The position numbers were made by a program, and so were the translations under genes. A stretch of 64,000 bases of DNA, taken from assembly GCF_900637185.1 (NCBI RefSeq), contig NZ_LR134352.1, forward strand, positions 1,922,001-1,986,000. Direction: 5' to 3'. Source of the DNA: Nocardia asteroides (GTDB taxonomy: Bacteria; Actinomycetota; Actinomycetes; Mycobacteriales; Mycobacteriaceae). This document shows, one piece after another, positions 1-10,730 of the stretch. Positions within the stretch are counted from its first letter, which is position 1. Each line of letters starts with the position of its first letter. The notes beneath the pieces were generated by a model. That model saw nothing but the letters and a program-made list of their open reading frames with translations, searched no databases and was not told where the DNA came from.

Positions 1-228
1 CATGCTGGCCATGACCGCGGAGAGCTGGCCGATCGCGGCCACGTGGCCCGCGTGCGCCGCCGCGTAGGCGGTGACGAAATCGCCGCCGATGAGGCCCATG
101 ATCGGGCCGAGGAGGGTGGGGTCGGACGCTATCGATCCGGCGGCCGCCGTCGCCAGGTCGGTGGCCATGACCTCGGCGGTGGCGCTGTACGCCAGGATGC
201 CTTCGGCATTCGCCGACATCTTCGTCAT
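1..228 (-). CDS. EspC-like type VII secretion-associated protein, C-terminus cut by window edge
   Basis: Only the first 76 codons are present; the gene runs off the left edge. The peptide begins [11 protein letters not shown], is rich in Ala and small residues, and contains a GLIGGDF segment followed by AAAHAGH. This is the style of the small EspC/DUF2580 proteins exported with ESX systems in mycolic-acid actinomycetes. The ATG at 228 is preceded by a purine-rich GGGGGAAG, a good ribosome binding site. No signal peptide or membrane segment is visible, as expected for ESX substrates. It is divergent from upp. The family call is by resemblance only, since the C-terminus is missing. Confidence 0.6.
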   Translation of the reverse strand, partial: MTKMSANAEGILAYSATAEVMATDLATAAAGSIASDPTLLGPIMGLIGGDFVTAYAAAHAGHVAAIGQLSAVMASM

Positions 229-370
229 CGAACTTCCCCCAATCCTCGAGTTCCCGGGCAGAGTACGTCACTCACTTGCTTCGACGCATCGGGCCGCCGA
301 TCGGTTCCCCTCGACCGCGAATTTCCCCGGCGGCCGTACCCGGAGCGTGTGGCGACCCTATCGTTTTTTC

Positions 371-994
371 ATGCGCACCGACACCGTCGACCATCCGCTG
401 GCGGCGACCCTGCTGAGCACGATGCGGGACGCCCGTACCGACAACGCCGCCTTCCGCACCGCATTACGCGACCTCACCGGCATTCTCATGTACGAGGCGC
501 TGCGCGACGCGCCCGTCGTGCGGGAGCCGATCGACACGCCGGTCGCGGCGACCCAGGGCGTGCGCCTGGCCGCGCCGCCGCTGCTGGTTCCGGTGCTGCG
601 CGCCGGGCTCGGCATGGTCTACGCCGCCGCCGATCTCGTCCCGCAGGCCAGGGTCGGCTTCGTCGGCATCGCCCGCGACGAGCAGACCCACCAGCCCGTG
701 CCCTACCTGGAATCGCTGCCCGCCGACCTGACCGACCTGCCCGTCTTCGTGCTCGACCCGATGCTGGCCACCGGCGGCTCCATGCGCCACACCCTCGACC
801 TGCTGGTGGCCCGTGGCGCCACCGACATCACCGCCGTGTGTGTGGTCGCCGCCCCCGAAGGCGTTGCCGCGCTGGCCGCCACGGGCTACCCCGTCCGCCT
901 GGTGACCGCGGCCGTCGACGAGAAACTCAACGAGAACGCCTACATCGTCCCGGGTCTCGGCGACGCGGGCGACCGGCAGTTCGGCCCACGCTGA
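371..994 (+). CDS. upp: Uracil phosphoribosyltransferase
   Basis: Pyrimidine salvage enzyme making UMP from uracil and PRPP in the cytoplasm. The 207-residue protein has the family's usual length. The PRPP-binding loop DPMLATGGS is at residues 129-137, RAGLGM at 77-82, and the C-terminal uracil-binding stretch around the ENAYIVPG motif is present. The ATG at 371 gives an N-terminus of family length; an in-frame upstream extension exists but looks non-coding. No clear Shine-Dalgarno sequence precedes it, so translation may be leaderless. It lies near punA and pmmB, the nucleoside-salvage neighbourhood also seen in mycobacteria (Rv3309c-Rv3307). Confidence 0.95.
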   Translation: MRTDTVDHPLAATLLSTMRDARTDNAAFRTALRDLTGILMYEALRDAPVVREPIDTPVAATQGVRLAAPPLLVPVLRAGLGMVYAAADLVPQARVGFVGIARDEQTHQPVPYLESLPADLTDLPVFVLDPMLATGGSMRHTLDLLVARGATDITAVCVVAAPEGVAALAATGYPVRLVTAAVDEKLNENAYIVPGLGDAGDRQFGPR

Positions 995-1034
995 ATCCGC
1001 CCGCCGACAGGCGGATCTGTGTCATCCTGCCGAG

Positions 1035-1451
1035 ATGGGGAGTGTGGACAGCGGCGGGGACAGACCGACGTACACCGATGTGTCGGAATGGGTCGCCGGC
1101 TACTTCGTCCGGCTGGTCGGCGACGCCGTGGGATACCGGCCGGGCGAACAGGTGTACTGGTGCCGGGAATGGTGGCGCCATCCCGGCGCGGTGGTCCGGC
1201 TCGACGCCCTGTGGCGGGCATGGGAGGACCTGCGGCTCAGCGGGGGTGCCGGGATCAGCGTGTGGTTCCTCGATCACGCGGATCCGCATGTCCACGTTCT
1301 GCTCTCGGCGTCGGGACCGTTCGGGCTCTGTTCGATCGAGGGTGGTCATCGCGAGACGTCGCCGTTGCCGATCGCGGAGTTGCGGTCCGCCGACCGTGGG
1401 GTTTTCGATACGGGAGACGCCACCCGGTACGGGGCGCCGCCTCCGCGCTGA
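1035..1451 (+). CDS. DUF4913 domain protein
   Basis: A 138-residue soluble protein. It has the pattern typical of DUF4913 in Nocardia and Streptomyces: a Trp-rich centre (WCREWWRHP), then RLDALWRAWEDLR, a short segment ending in WFLDHADPH, and a GPFGLCS motif. The function of the family is unknown; members are often found near plasmid or conjugative-element genes as well as in chromosomes. It starts 40 bp after upp and could be cotranscribed with it. It has no signal peptide and no membrane segment. Confidence 0.75.
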   Translation: MGSVDSGGDRPTYTDVSEWVAGYFVRLVGDAVGYRPGEQVYWCREWWRHPGAVVRLDALWRAWEDLRLSGGAGISVWFLDHADPHVHVLLSASGPFGLCSIEGGHRETSPLPIAELRSADRGVFDTGDATRYGAPPPR

Positions 1452-1499
1452 TCGCCGGCGATCAGCCGTCGACGTGGACGTGGGGGCCGCGCTGTGCGG

Positions 1500-3008
<1,509 letters not shown>

Positions 3009-3788
3009 CTACACGCGCTCCAGGATCCCGCGCAGCAGCTTGCCCAGCCGGGGCGCCGCGGCCTGGCCCTCGGCCAGCACCTCGGCGTGCGACAGATGCT
3101 GCCCGGTGACACCGGCCGCCAGATTGGTGACCAGCGAGATGCCGAGCACCCTGGCGCCGCGCGAGCGCGCCTCGATCGCCTCGAGCACCGTCGACATGCC
3201 GACCAGGTCGGCGCCGACGGTGGCCAGCATGCGGATCTCGGCGGGCGTCTCGTATTGCGGACCGGTGAGGCCCGCGTACACGCCCTCGGTCAGGCTGGGG
3301 TCGATCTCCCTGGCCAGGGTGCGCAGTTCGGGATCCCAGGCGTCGACCAGGTCGACGAACCGGGCACCTTCCAGCGGGGTGCGCGCGGTGAGATTGAGGT
3401 GGTCGGCGATGAGCACCGGCTCGCCCACCCGCAGCCCCGGCCGGATACCGCCCGCGGCGTTGGTGAGCAGCACGATCTCGGCGCCCGCCGCGACGGCCGC
3501 GGTCACCGGGTGCACCACCTGCTGCGGGGTGTAGCCCTCGTACAGGTGCTGGCGGCCCATCAGCAGCAGCACGTCGGTGTCGTTCACCGACACCGAGTGC
3601 ACCATGCCGCCGTGGCCCTGCGCGCTGGGCATGCCGAAACCGGGTAACTCCGGCATGGCGATGGAGGCGTGCGGCGCGCCGATCTCGGCTGCTGCCTGCT
3701 GCCACCCCGATCCCAGCACCACGGCCACGCGATGACGCGGCACTCCCGTACGTTCGGCGATCGCCAGAGCGGCCTGTTCGGCAAGCAT
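3009..3788 (-). CDS. punA: Purine nucleoside phosphorylase (trimeric type)
   Basis: Phosphorolysis of purine (deoxy)nucleosides to base plus (deoxy)ribose-1-phosphate. The 259-residue length fits the trimeric class. Visible motifs are VLGSGW near 24-29 (phosphate loop), GRQHLYEGY near 78-86, LLTNAAGG at 107-114, GMSTVLEA, and SLVTN carrying the Asn expected to contact the purine. It is directly followed by pmmB with no intergenic bases. The M. tuberculosis locus Rv3307 (deoD/punA) is in the same position. The ATG at 3788 gives the usual family N-terminus. Confidence 0.93.
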   Translation of the reverse strand: MLAEQAALAIAERTGVPRHRVAVVLGSGWQQAAAEIGAPHASIAMPELPGFGMPSAQGHGGMVHSVSVNDTDVLLLMGRQHLYEGYTPQQVVHPVTAAVAAGAEIVLLTNAAGGIRPGLRVGEPVLIADHLNLTARTPLEGARFVDLVDAWDPELRTLAREIDPSLTEGVYAGLTGPQYETPAEIRMLATVGADLVGMSTVLEAIEARSRGARVLGISLVTNLAAGVTGQHLSHAEVLAEGQAAAPRLGKLLRGILERV

Positions 3789-3902
3789 GCGGTGATTCTA
3801 GGCGGCGCGGGCGCCGACCGCCCCTCCGCGCGGCCCGGGGTGGCGCCGATGCCGCCTACCCGCCAGTAGGTGCCTGCCGAGCTGCGTTTTATGCTTCCCG
3901 TC

Positions 3903-4604
3903 ATGCCGTATTTGGAGCGCTCCGGTGATGTGTTCGTCCTCTACCTCGGAAACGAGGGCGAGACCGACAACGAGAACCGTTTCTCGCCGGGCTGGATCGA
4001 CGCCTTCCACGCCGCCCTCGACGAGGTCGAGGCGTCCGAGGGCGCTGCCGCGCTGGTCACCGTGGCGACCGGCAAGTACTACAGCAACGGCCTCGACACC
4101 GACTGGGTGTTCGGCAACCTGGACAAGATCCACGGCTACCTCGACCGCGTGCACAGCCTCTACACCCGGCTGCTGACCTTCCCGATGCCGACCGTCGCCG
4201 CGATCAACGGCCACGCCTTCGGCGCGGGCGCGATGCTGGCCACCTCGCACGACTTCCGGGTGATGCGTGGCGACCGCGGCTTCTGGTCGCTGCCCGAGGT
4301 GCACCTGGGCATGCCGTTCACCGTGGGCATGAACGGCCTGCTGAAGGGCAGGCTGAGCAACCAGGTGTGCGTGCGGGCCATGACCACCGGCCACCGCTTC
4401 GCCGCCGACGAGGCGATCGCCGCGGGCATCGTCGACGCCAAGGCCGACGCCGAGCAGGTGCTGGCCGCCGCGATCGAGCGCGCCGCCGCGCTGACCAGCC
4501 TGCGCAAGCCGATCACCCCCATCATCAAGACCGCGCTGCACGCCGAGACCCTCGCCGCGCTGGCCACTCCGGTCACCCCCGAGAACCTGCCGTTCGGCAA
4601 CTGA
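3903..4604 (+). CDS. Enoyl-CoA hydratase/isomerase family protein
   Basis: A 233-residue crotonase-fold protein, on the short side for the family. Fold markers are the oxyanion-hole region NGHAFGAGAML near 110-120 and LPEVHLGMPF near 137-146. The usual catalytic Glu pair of hydratases is not obvious, and the LPEV-LGMP pattern resembles Delta3,Delta2-enoyl-CoA isomerases of the plant ECI type. An isomerase is therefore at least as likely as a hydratase. It would act on acyl-CoA thioesters in beta-oxidation. The ATG at 3903 (MPYLERSGD) is preferred over an upstream GTG because the protein then begins as the family does. It lies divergently from punA. Confidence 0.82.
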   Translation: MPYLERSGDVFVLYLGNEGETDNENRFSPGWIDAFHAALDEVEASEGAAALVTVATGKYYSNGLDTDWVFGNLDKIHGYLDRVHSLYTRLLTFPMPTVAAINGHAFGAGAMLATSHDFRVMRGDRGFWSLPEVHLGMPFTVGMNGLLKGRLSNQVCVRAMTTGHRFAADEAIAAGIVDAKADAEQVLAAAIERAAALTSLRKPITPIIKTALHAETLAALATPVTPENLPFGN

Positions 4605-4652
4605 GCCGCTCGCCGGTGCGCCGCTGACGTCCCCTGATGCGAGACTGGGGGT

Positions 4653-5855
4653 ATGGCACCCGCGCGCACCGGCGAACTCTCGGCCACCGCATCCGATGCC
4701 GCGATCGCCGCGGCGGCGGATGAACTGATCGGGCTCTCGCACGCGATCCACGCCGAACCCGAACTCGCCTTCGCCGAGACGCGCAGCGTCGCGAAGATCC
4801 TGGCCTCGCTCGGCGCGCGCGGATTCGCCGTCACCACCGGAGTCGCCGGCCTGCCGACGGCGTTTCGCGCCGTCTACGGCAGCGGCCCGCTCACGGTCGG
4901 GATCTGCGCCGAATACGACGCGCTGCCCGAGATCGGCCACGCCTGCGGGCACAACATCATCGCCGCGTCCGCGGTCGGCGCCGCGATCGGGCTGGCCGAG
5001 GTGGCCGATCAGCTGGGGCTGACGGTCGTCGTGCTCGGCACGCCCGCCGAGGAGAGCGGCGGCGGCAAGGTGCTGATGCTCGAGGCGGGCGCCTTCGACG
5101 ACATCGCGATGGCGATGATGGTCCACCCCGGCCCGGCCGACATCGTCGGCGCGCGCTCGCTGGCGCTGGCCGACCTGTCCGTCGTCTTCCACGGCCGCGA
5201 GGCGCACGCCAGCGCGGCGCCGGAGCTGGGCCGCAACGCGGGCGACGCGGTGACCGTCACCCAGGTTGCCGTCGGCTTGCTGCGTCAGCATCTGCGTCCT
5301 GGCCAGCAGCTGCACGGTATAGTCGCTGACGGTGGCGTAGCCCCCAACATCGTGCCCGGACGAGCGGAGTTGCTGTACTACCTCCGCGCGGCTGATTCCG
5401 CGTCACTCGACGACCTGATGCGACGAGCGAAGGCGTGTTTCGAGGCGGGCGCCCTGGCAACCGGCTGCACTCACGACATACGGACGCTCGCGCCCACCTA
5501 TACCGAGCTCACTCCCGATCCGGTTCTCTCGGCCGTCTACCGCGCGCAGATCACCGGATTGGGCCGGGTGCCGATCGCACCCGAGCTCGAGGTGCTGCGT
5601 CCGCTCGGGAGCACCGACATGGGCAACGTCACCAACGTGATCCCCGGTATCCACCCGGTGATCGGCATCGACGCCGGTGGCGCGGTGACCCATCAGCCGG
5701 ACTTCGCCGCCGCCGCGGTGAACGCCTCGGCCGATCGTGCGGTACTCGACGGCGCCCGCGCACTGGCGCGTACCGCTGTCGCGACGGCACGCGATGAAGT
5801 ACACAGAGACAGGTTGTTGCAACGGCTGGTCGAACGACAGGAGGACATTCGGTGA
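4653..5855 (+). CDS. amiB1: M20 family amidohydrolase, AmiB1-like
   Basis: A 400-residue M20 metallopeptidase/amidohydrolase of the aminobenzoyl-glutamate or N-acyl-amino-acid hydrolase type. EYDALP is at 87-92 and the metal-binding HACGHN at 96-101, followed by GTPAEESGGGK carrying the catalytic Glu pair. A dimerisation lid lies in the second third. The GTG start of the next gene overlaps its stop, so the two amidohydrolases form an operon. M. tuberculosis has the same pair (Rv3306c amiB1, Rv3305c amiA1). The natural substrate is not evident from the sequence. Confidence 0.88.
   Translation: MAPARTGELSATASDAAIAAAADELIGLSHAIHAEPELAFAETRSVAKILASLGARGFAVTTGVAGLPTAFRAVYGSGPLTVGICAEYDALPEIGHACGHNIIAASAVGAAIGLAEVADQLGLTVVVLGTPAEESGGGKVLMLEAGAFDDIAMAMMVHPGPADIVGARSLALADLSVVFHGREAHASAAPELGRNAGDAVTVTQVAVGLLRQHLRPGQQLHGIVADGGVAPNIVPGRAELLYYLRAADSASLDDLMRRAKACFEAGALATGCTHDIRTLAPTYTELTPDPVLSAVYRAQITGLGRVPIAPELEVLRPLGSTDMGNVTNVIPGIHPVIGIDAGGAVTHQPDFAAAAVNASADRAVLDGARALARTAVATARDEVHRDRLLQRLVERQEDIR
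5839..5844 (+). promoter_or_regulatory. Ribosome binding site of the second amidohydrolase
   Basis: AGGAGG lies inside the end of the upstream amidohydrolase gene, 7 nt before the GTG at 5852. It decides that start over internal ATGs near 5928 and 5982, even though the conserved enzyme domain begins only about 50 residues in. Confidence 0.7.
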
Positions 5856-7144
5856 GCATTTCCGGCTATTCGGGCACCGCGCGCGCAGGCGCCGAGGCGC
5901 TATCGGTGGGTGTGGATTCCCACTCGATGATGCGTGAGAACGCGGTGTGTCCGACCATGCCGGACACCGGACGAACCACGATGCCAGGACCGGAAATCGT
6001 CGACGCGTGGCTGGCCGAACACACCGCCGACCTCGTGCAATGGCGCAGGCACATCCACGCCAACCCCGAATTGTCGCGCGCGGAGTTCGCGACCACCGAG
6101 TTCGTGTCGGGCTGGCTCACCAAGGCGGGACTGAGCTGGGAGGTGCTGCCCGGCGGCACCGGCCTGATCTGCGACCTCGGCCCCACCGACACCCAGCGGA
6201 TCGCGCTGCGGGCCGACATGGACGCCCTGCCGATGCAGGAGTTCACCGGCCTGAGCTTCGCCTCCACCGTGCCCGGCGTGTCGCACGCGTGCGGGCACGA
6301 CGCGCACACCACCGTGCTGCTGGGCACCGCGCTGGCGCTGGCCGAGGCGCAGGACGCGCTGCCGGTCGGCGTGCGGCTGGTGTTCCAGCCCGCCGAGGAG
6401 GTGATGCCGGGCGGTGCGCTCGACGTCGTCGCCGCGGGTGCGATGCAGGGGGTGGACCGGATCTTCGCGCTGCACTGCGATCCGCGGCTAGAGGTGGGCA
6501 AGGTCGGGCTGCGGACCGGCGCGATCACCTCGGCGGCCGACACCGTCGAGCTGGTGCTCGACTCGCCCGGCGGGCACACCTCCCGGCCGCACCTGACCAG
6601 CGATCTGGTCTACGCGATCGGCACCGTGATCACCGGCCTGCCCGGTCTGCTGAGCCGCCGGGTCGACCCGCGTACCAGCACCGTGATGGTGTGGGGCGCG
6701 GTCAGCGCGGGCAAAGCGCCCAACGCGATCCCGCAGACCGGCATGCTCACCGGCACCGTCCGCACCGGCGACCACGCCACCTGGCTGCTGCTGGAGCCGC
6801 TGGTCCGCGAGATCGTCGACAGCCTGCTCGCCCCCACCGGCGTGCGCTACCAGCTCAACTACAAGCGCGGCGTGCCCCCGGTGGTCAACGACGCGACCTC
6901 GGCCCTGATGTTCGAGAACGCGATCCTGGCGATGGGTCCCGACGCCCTGGCCGACACCCCGCAGTCCGGCGGCGGCGAGGACTTCTCCTGGTACCTGGAG
7001 GAGGTCCCCGGCGCCATGGCCCGCCTCGGCGTCTGGTCCGGCACCGGCGACCAATTGGACCTGCACCAGCCCACGTTCGACATCGACGAACGAGCCCTGG
7101 CGGTAGGCGTGCGAACCCTCACGAACATCGTCCTCCAGGCCTGA
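5852..7144 (+). CDS. amiA1: M20 family amidohydrolase, AmiA1-like
   Basis: A 430-residue zinc amidohydrolase of the hippurate/IAA-amino-acid hydrolase group. Motifs in order: RADMDALPMQE, HACGHDAHTT, FQPAEEVMPGG, and GGEDFSWYLEEVPG near the C-terminus. The GTG start overlaps the previous stop (GTGA), giving translational coupling with amiB1. The first 50 residues, before PGPEIVDAWL, are not conserved-looking, so translation might begin later, but the AGGAGG favours 5852. The product probably hydrolyses an N-acyl or N-aryl amino acid; the exact substrate is unknown. Confidence 0.88.
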   Translation: MSISGYSGTARAGAEALSVGVDSHSMMRENAVCPTMPDTGRTTMPGPEIVDAWLAEHTADLVQWRRHIHANPELSRAEFATTEFVSGWLTKAGLSWEVLPGGTGLICDLGPTDTQRIALRADMDALPMQEFTGLSFASTVPGVSHACGHDAHTTVLLGTALALAEAQDALPVGVRLVFQPAEEVMPGGALDVVAAGAMQGVDRIFALHCDPRLEVGKVGLRTGAITSAADTVELVLDSPGGHTSRPHLTSDLVYAIGTVITGLPGLLSRRVDPRTSTVMVWGAVSAGKAPNAIPQTGMLTGTVRTGDHATWLLLEPLVREIVDSLLAPTGVRYQLNYKRGVPPVVNDATSALMFENAILAMGPDALADTPQSGGGEDFSWYLEEVPGAMARLGVWSGTGDQLDLHQPTFDIDERALAVGVRTLTNIVLQA

Positions 7145-7205
7145 GCAGCACGGAAGCACATGGGTAACTCACCGGGCACGGGCTGACTCCACCCCCTCCA
7201 CGACC

Positions 7206-7236
7206 GCCGGCCGCCGACGAGAAGTCAGCGGCCGGC
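7206..7236. terminator. Hairpin between convergent genes
   Basis: GCCGGCCGC and GCGGCCGGC form a 9-bp stem around a 13-nt loop, between the convergent ends of amiA1 and the gamma-glutamylcyclotransferase-like gene. No T-run flanks it, so terminator function is inferred from position only. Confidence 0.45.
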
Positions 7237-7265
7237 GAGTCCGGCCAGAATTCGCGGAGAGGCGG

Positions 7266-7727
7266 TCAAGCGCCGGGGCCTACGTTCTTGCTGTTGCGGG
7301 TGCGCAGGGCGTGGACGTAATCCTCAGGCGCCCCGGCCTTCTCGGCCGCGTCCGCGATGACTCCGATGTACCGCGCCGAGGGCAGCCCGCCCTCGTAGGC
7401 GTCGAGTACGTACAGCCACGCCAGCCGGGACTCGCCCTGGGTGCCGGTGACCCGGATCCTGATCTTCTTGTGGATGCCGAAGTCCGAGCCCTCCCAGCGG
7501 TCGAGGCGGTCCTCGTCCTCGGGGGAGACGTCGTAGAGGACGACGAACACCCGGGAACCCGGATCCTCGACGACCGTGGCCAACGGCCCTTCCCAGCCGA
7601 TGTCGTCACCGGCGAAGGTCAGGCGCCAACCTTCCAGCCACCCGGTCCCGGACATGGGCGAATGCGGGCAGCGTTCCAGCATCTGCGTCGAGTCCATGTT
7701 GGACCCGTAAGCGGCATAGATCGGCAC
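7266..7727 (-). CDS. Gamma-glutamylcyclotransferase-like protein
   Basis: A 153-residue small beta-barrel protein. It begins VPIYAAYGSNMD, the signature N-terminus of the AIG2/GGCT fold, where YGSN forms the substrate cavity. The segments GTGWLEGWRLTF, WEGPLATVVEDP, VFVVLYDVSPEDEDRLDRWEG and LDAYEGGLPS closely follow mycobacterial Rv3304, which is in the same gene order. The GTG at 7727 is chosen because the family begins here; an in-frame ATG at 7814 would add 29 unconserved residues. Enzymatic activity on gamma-glutamyl peptides is inferred from the fold and has not been shown for this group. Confidence 0.78.
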   Translation of the reverse strand: MPIYAAYGSNMDSTQMLERCPHSPMSGTGWLEGWRLTFAGDDIGWEGPLATVVEDPGSRVFVVLYDVSPEDEDRLDRWEGSDFGIHKKIRIRVTGTQGESRLAWLYVLDAYEGGLPSARYIGVIADAAEKAGAPEDYVHALRTRNSKNVGPGA

Positions 7728-7936
7728 CTGAGGAACTGTAGCCAATAACAGCAGCGGAATTCCTGTCTCCCACCCAGATCGGCTCACGGTCACAGTCGTG
7801 GCGTGGTCCGACACGCGCGAACATGTTCACCGATCCGACCCGGGACCGTCACGGAAGACCTGAAAGGATGGGGGCACAGTACGGGCGAGTCCTCACAAGG
7901 GACGCGCCCGACCAGGCGAATACAGGGAGCGTGGCT

Positions 7937-9337
7937 GTGGCACGGATTGCGATCATCGGTGGCGGACCGGCGGGATACGAGGCGGCGCTGGTGGCCGCCC
8001 AGCACGGGGCCTCGGTGACCCTGGTCGATGCCGACGGCATCGGTGGCGCGTGCGTGCTGTGGGATTGCGTGCCGTCGAAGACCTTCATCGCCTCCACCGG
8101 GCTGCGCACCGACCTGCGCCGCGCCCGCGACCTGGGGATCACCCTCGACGCCAGTCAGGCGCAGGTGCATCTGCCCGAGGTGAACGGCCGCGTCAAGGCG
8201 CTGGCGCTGGCGCAGTCCTCCGACATCCGGGCGAAGCTGCAGGCCGCCGGGGTGCGGCTGCTGTCGGGCCGGGGTGAATTGGTCGGTCCCGCCGCCGGTT
8301 TGGCACACCGGGTGTCGGCGAGCCTGGACGACGGCAGCACCGAGGAGTTCGAGGCCGAGGTCGTGCTGATCGCGACCGGCGCCAGCCCGCGGGTGCTGCC
8401 CGGCGCCGAGCCCGACGGTGAGCGCGTCCTGAACTGGCGTCAGCTCTACGACCTGCAGGAACTGCCCGAGACGCTGGTGGTGGTCGGTTCCGGTGTGACC
8501 GGTGCCGAGTTCGTCTCCGCCTACACCGAGATGGGTGTGCGGGTGAAGCTGGTTTCCAGCCGCGACCGGGTGCTGCCGGGCGAGGACGCCGACGCGGCGC
8601 TGGTGCTGGAGGAGGCGCTGGCCGAGCGCGGCGTCGAGCTGGTCAAGCACGCGCGCGCCGACGCGGTGGAGCGCACCGCCGACGGCATCGTGGTGAAGCT
8701 GTCCGACGGCCGCACCGTCACCGGCTCGCATGCCCTGATGACCGTCGGTTCCACCCCGAACACCCAGCACCTGGGCCTGGACAAGGTCGGTATCGAGCTC
8801 GATCGCGGCGGTTACCTTCGCGTCGACCGGGTTTCGCGCACCTCGGTGCCCGGCATCTACGCCGCGGGCGACTGCACCGGGCTGCTGCCGCTGGCCTCGG
8901 TGGCCGCGATGCAGGGCCGCATCGCGATGTATCACGCGCTGGGCGAGGGCGTGAGCCCGATCCGGCTCAAGACGGTGGCCTCGGCGGTGTTCACCCGCCC
9001 CGAGATCGCGACCGTGGGCGTCAGCCAGACCGCCATCGACAACGGCGAGGTGCCCGCGCGCACGGTGATGCTGCCGCTGAACACCAACCCGCGCGCGAAG
9101 ATGTCGGGGCTGCGGCGTGGCTTCGTCAAGATCTTCTGCCGCCCGGCCACCGGTGTGGTGATCGGTGGGGTGGTGGTGGCGCCGATCGCCTCGGAGCTGA
9201 TCCTGCCGATCGCGCTGGCGGTGCAGAACAACCTCACCGTCACCGATCTCGCGCAGACGTTCTCGGTGTACCCGTCGCTGACCGGTTCGGTCACCGAAGC
9301 CGGGCGTTTGCTGATGCGCCACGACGACCTGGACTGA
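7937..9337 (+). CDS. lpdA: Flavoprotein disulfide reductase family, LpdA-like quinone reductase
   Basis: FAD/NAD(P)-dependent oxidoreductase of 466 residues. The FAD loop GGGPAG is at 8-13, a redox-type pair Cys39/Cys44 sits in GACVLWDCVPSK, the NAD loop is VVGSGVTGAE, and AGDCTG is the second FAD motif. At the C-terminus, where lipoamide dehydrogenases have His-x-x-Pro...Glu, this protein reads SVYPSLTGSVTEA, so the proton-relay His is absent. M. tuberculosis Rv3303c, in the same position, is a related quinone reductase rather than a lipoamide dehydrogenase. AGGGAG at 7924-7929 gives ideal spacing to GTG 7937; GTG 7931 is an alternative. Confidence 0.87.
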   Translation: MARIAIIGGGPAGYEAALVAAQHGASVTLVDADGIGGACVLWDCVPSKTFIASTGLRTDLRRARDLGITLDASQAQVHLPEVNGRVKALALAQSSDIRAKLQAAGVRLLSGRGELVGPAAGLAHRVSASLDDGSTEEFEAEVVLIATGASPRVLPGAEPDGERVLNWRQLYDLQELPETLVVVGSGVTGAEFVSAYTEMGVRVKLVSSRDRVLPGEDADAALVLEEALAERGVELVKHARADAVERTADGIVVKLSDGRTVTGSHALMTVGSTPNTQHLGLDKVGIELDRGGYLRVDRVSRTSVPGIYAAGDCTGLLPLASVAAMQGRIAMYHALGEGVSPIRLKTVASAVFTRPEIATVGVSQTAIDNGEVPARTVMLPLNTNPRAKMSGLRRGFVKIFCRPATGVVIGGVVVAPIASELILPIALAVQNNLTVTDLAQTFSVYPSLTGSVTEAGRLLMRHDDLD

Positions 9338-9567
9338 GTGCGTGTGAGACGGATCACTGCCGATCCGGGTTTGAATTGTCTTGTTCGGCAACGATCGTCG
9401 TCGTTTCCCGATGGGTGTTTTGCCAGGCCGGACGGCGGTGTCGCGAAACCTACTGCTGCGTTGCCTGTCCCGCGCTCATGTGGTTGACTCACGGCCGAGG
9501 CGCGATCAATCTGTTATCGCGTGGTGGAGCAGTGGGGGATTCCCTCCGGGAAAGGGATTGGCGAAAA

Positions 9568-10659
9568 GTGAAGCATCGTAAGCCGAGTCGGGCGCAGCGA
9601 GCGATGGCCAGCACGTCGTTGCCCCTGGCCGCTGCGGCAGCCGTGGCGACTCTCCTCGCGGCGCCGGCCGGCGCGGTCCCCAGCGACCAGCCGACCACGC
9701 CCGCCACCCCGGCGCCTGCGCAGCCGGGCACCGAGCAGCCCTCGGGCGAGACGCCGGAGACCGGCACCCCCGAGCAGACGCAGCCGGAGACGCCGGAGAA
9801 CGTGAAGCCGGGCGAGAACAAGTCCGGTGAGACCACCCCGGCCCAGCCGGGCGTCACCACGCCCGCGCCGGGTCAGCCGGGCCAGAGCACTCCGGTCAAG
9901 CCGACGCCGAGCCAGCCGGGTGTCACCACCCCGCGTGTGGCGCCGCTGCCGGTGCCCGGTCAGGGCAGCCAGGCGCAGCCCGCCGTGCACCCGGGGCAGC
10001 AGGGCACCACTCCGCGGCAGGAGACCACGCCGGGCCAGGAGGGCACCTCCCCCGGTCAGCAGGGCACCACGCCGGGTCAGCCGGGTCAGCAGTCGCAGGG
10101 CCAGCCCGCGCAGACCCAGCCGGCCGTGCCGTCCGAGCAGGGCGCGGGCACCGAGGAAGAGGGTTCCGACAAGCTCGTCGAGACCCCGACCTGGCAGGCG
10201 CCGCACTTCGACGACGCGCCCGCGGCGCCGGTCGTCGAGATGGAAGGCCCGCACCAGGAGATCGGTGTCTCGGTCGACGGCGGCGGCGTGCTGCCGGGTG
10301 TCGTGAACACCCACCACTACAACAACGCTTCCGGCTACGTCGGCACCGTCGGCTACCGCACGCCCACCGGCTACGGTGACGCGGGCGTCTCGGTCGAGTA
10401 CATCGGCGAGAACTCGGTGAAGGTCACCACCTACAACGGTGGCGACGGCCGGGCCGACAACACCACCGTGACCGTGCTCGACACCACCCAGGCCAACCTG
10501 GCCAAGGCGGCGGTCGAGAACTGGATCAAGGCGCAGCCGGGCGGTACCGCCGCGCTCGAAGCGGCGGCGAAGGCTACACTGCCGGTGCCGGGGGAGCTGC
10601 TTCAGACGGTGAACGTCGCAGGTGTCACCACTCAGTGGGGTGGCTCGCTCCAGTACTGA
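9568..10659 (+). CDS. Secreted Pro/Gln/Thr-rich protein with conserved C-terminal domain
   Basis: A 363-residue protein. A basic N-terminus and Ala/Leu core (residues 1-36) form a signal peptide, with likely cleavage after AAPAGA. Residues about 38-215 are low complexity with repeated PGQ, TTP and EQP units, the kind of extended linker that crosses a thick envelope. From about residue 230 a compact domain follows, with SVDGGGVLPGV, repeated GYVGTVGYR-type beta strands and VTVLDTTQ. I do not recognise this domain. The GTG at 9568 is chosen because it places the basic residues just before the hydrophobic core. A strong hairpin follows the stop. Confidence 0.7.
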   Translation: MKHRKPSRAQRAMASTSLPLAAAAAVATLLAAPAGAVPSDQPTTPATPAPAQPGTEQPSGETPETGTPEQTQPETPENVKPGENKSGETTPAQPGVTTPAPGQPGQSTPVKPTPSQPGVTTPRVAPLPVPGQGSQAQPAVHPGQQGTTPRQETTPGQEGTSPGQQGTTPGQPGQQSQGQPAQTQPAVPSEQGAGTEEEGSDKLVETPTWQAPHFDDAPAAPVVEMEGPHQEIGVSVDGGGVLPGVVNTHHYNNASGYVGTVGYRTPTGYGDAGVSVEYIGENSVKVTTYNGGDGRADNTTVTVLDTTQANLAKAAVENWIKAQPGGTAALEAAAKATLPVPGELLQTVNVAGVTTQWGGSLQY

Positions 10660-10671
10660 CACGCAGTACGT

Positions 10672-10706
10672 CGTGTGGGGCGGTCGGATGACGACCGCCC
10701 CACACG
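10672..10706 (+). terminator. Strong hairpin after the Pro-rich secreted protein gene
   Basis: A perfect 15-bp stem, CGTGTGGGGCGGTCG paired with CGACCGCCCCACACG, with a 5-nt loop (GATGA), begins 13 nt after the stop codon and ends 25 nt before the next start. No T-run follows, so it may terminate weakly or stabilise the transcript's 3' end. Confidence 0.6.
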
Positions 10707-10730
10707 TGTGTCCTGGGGAAAGGATGGGAT

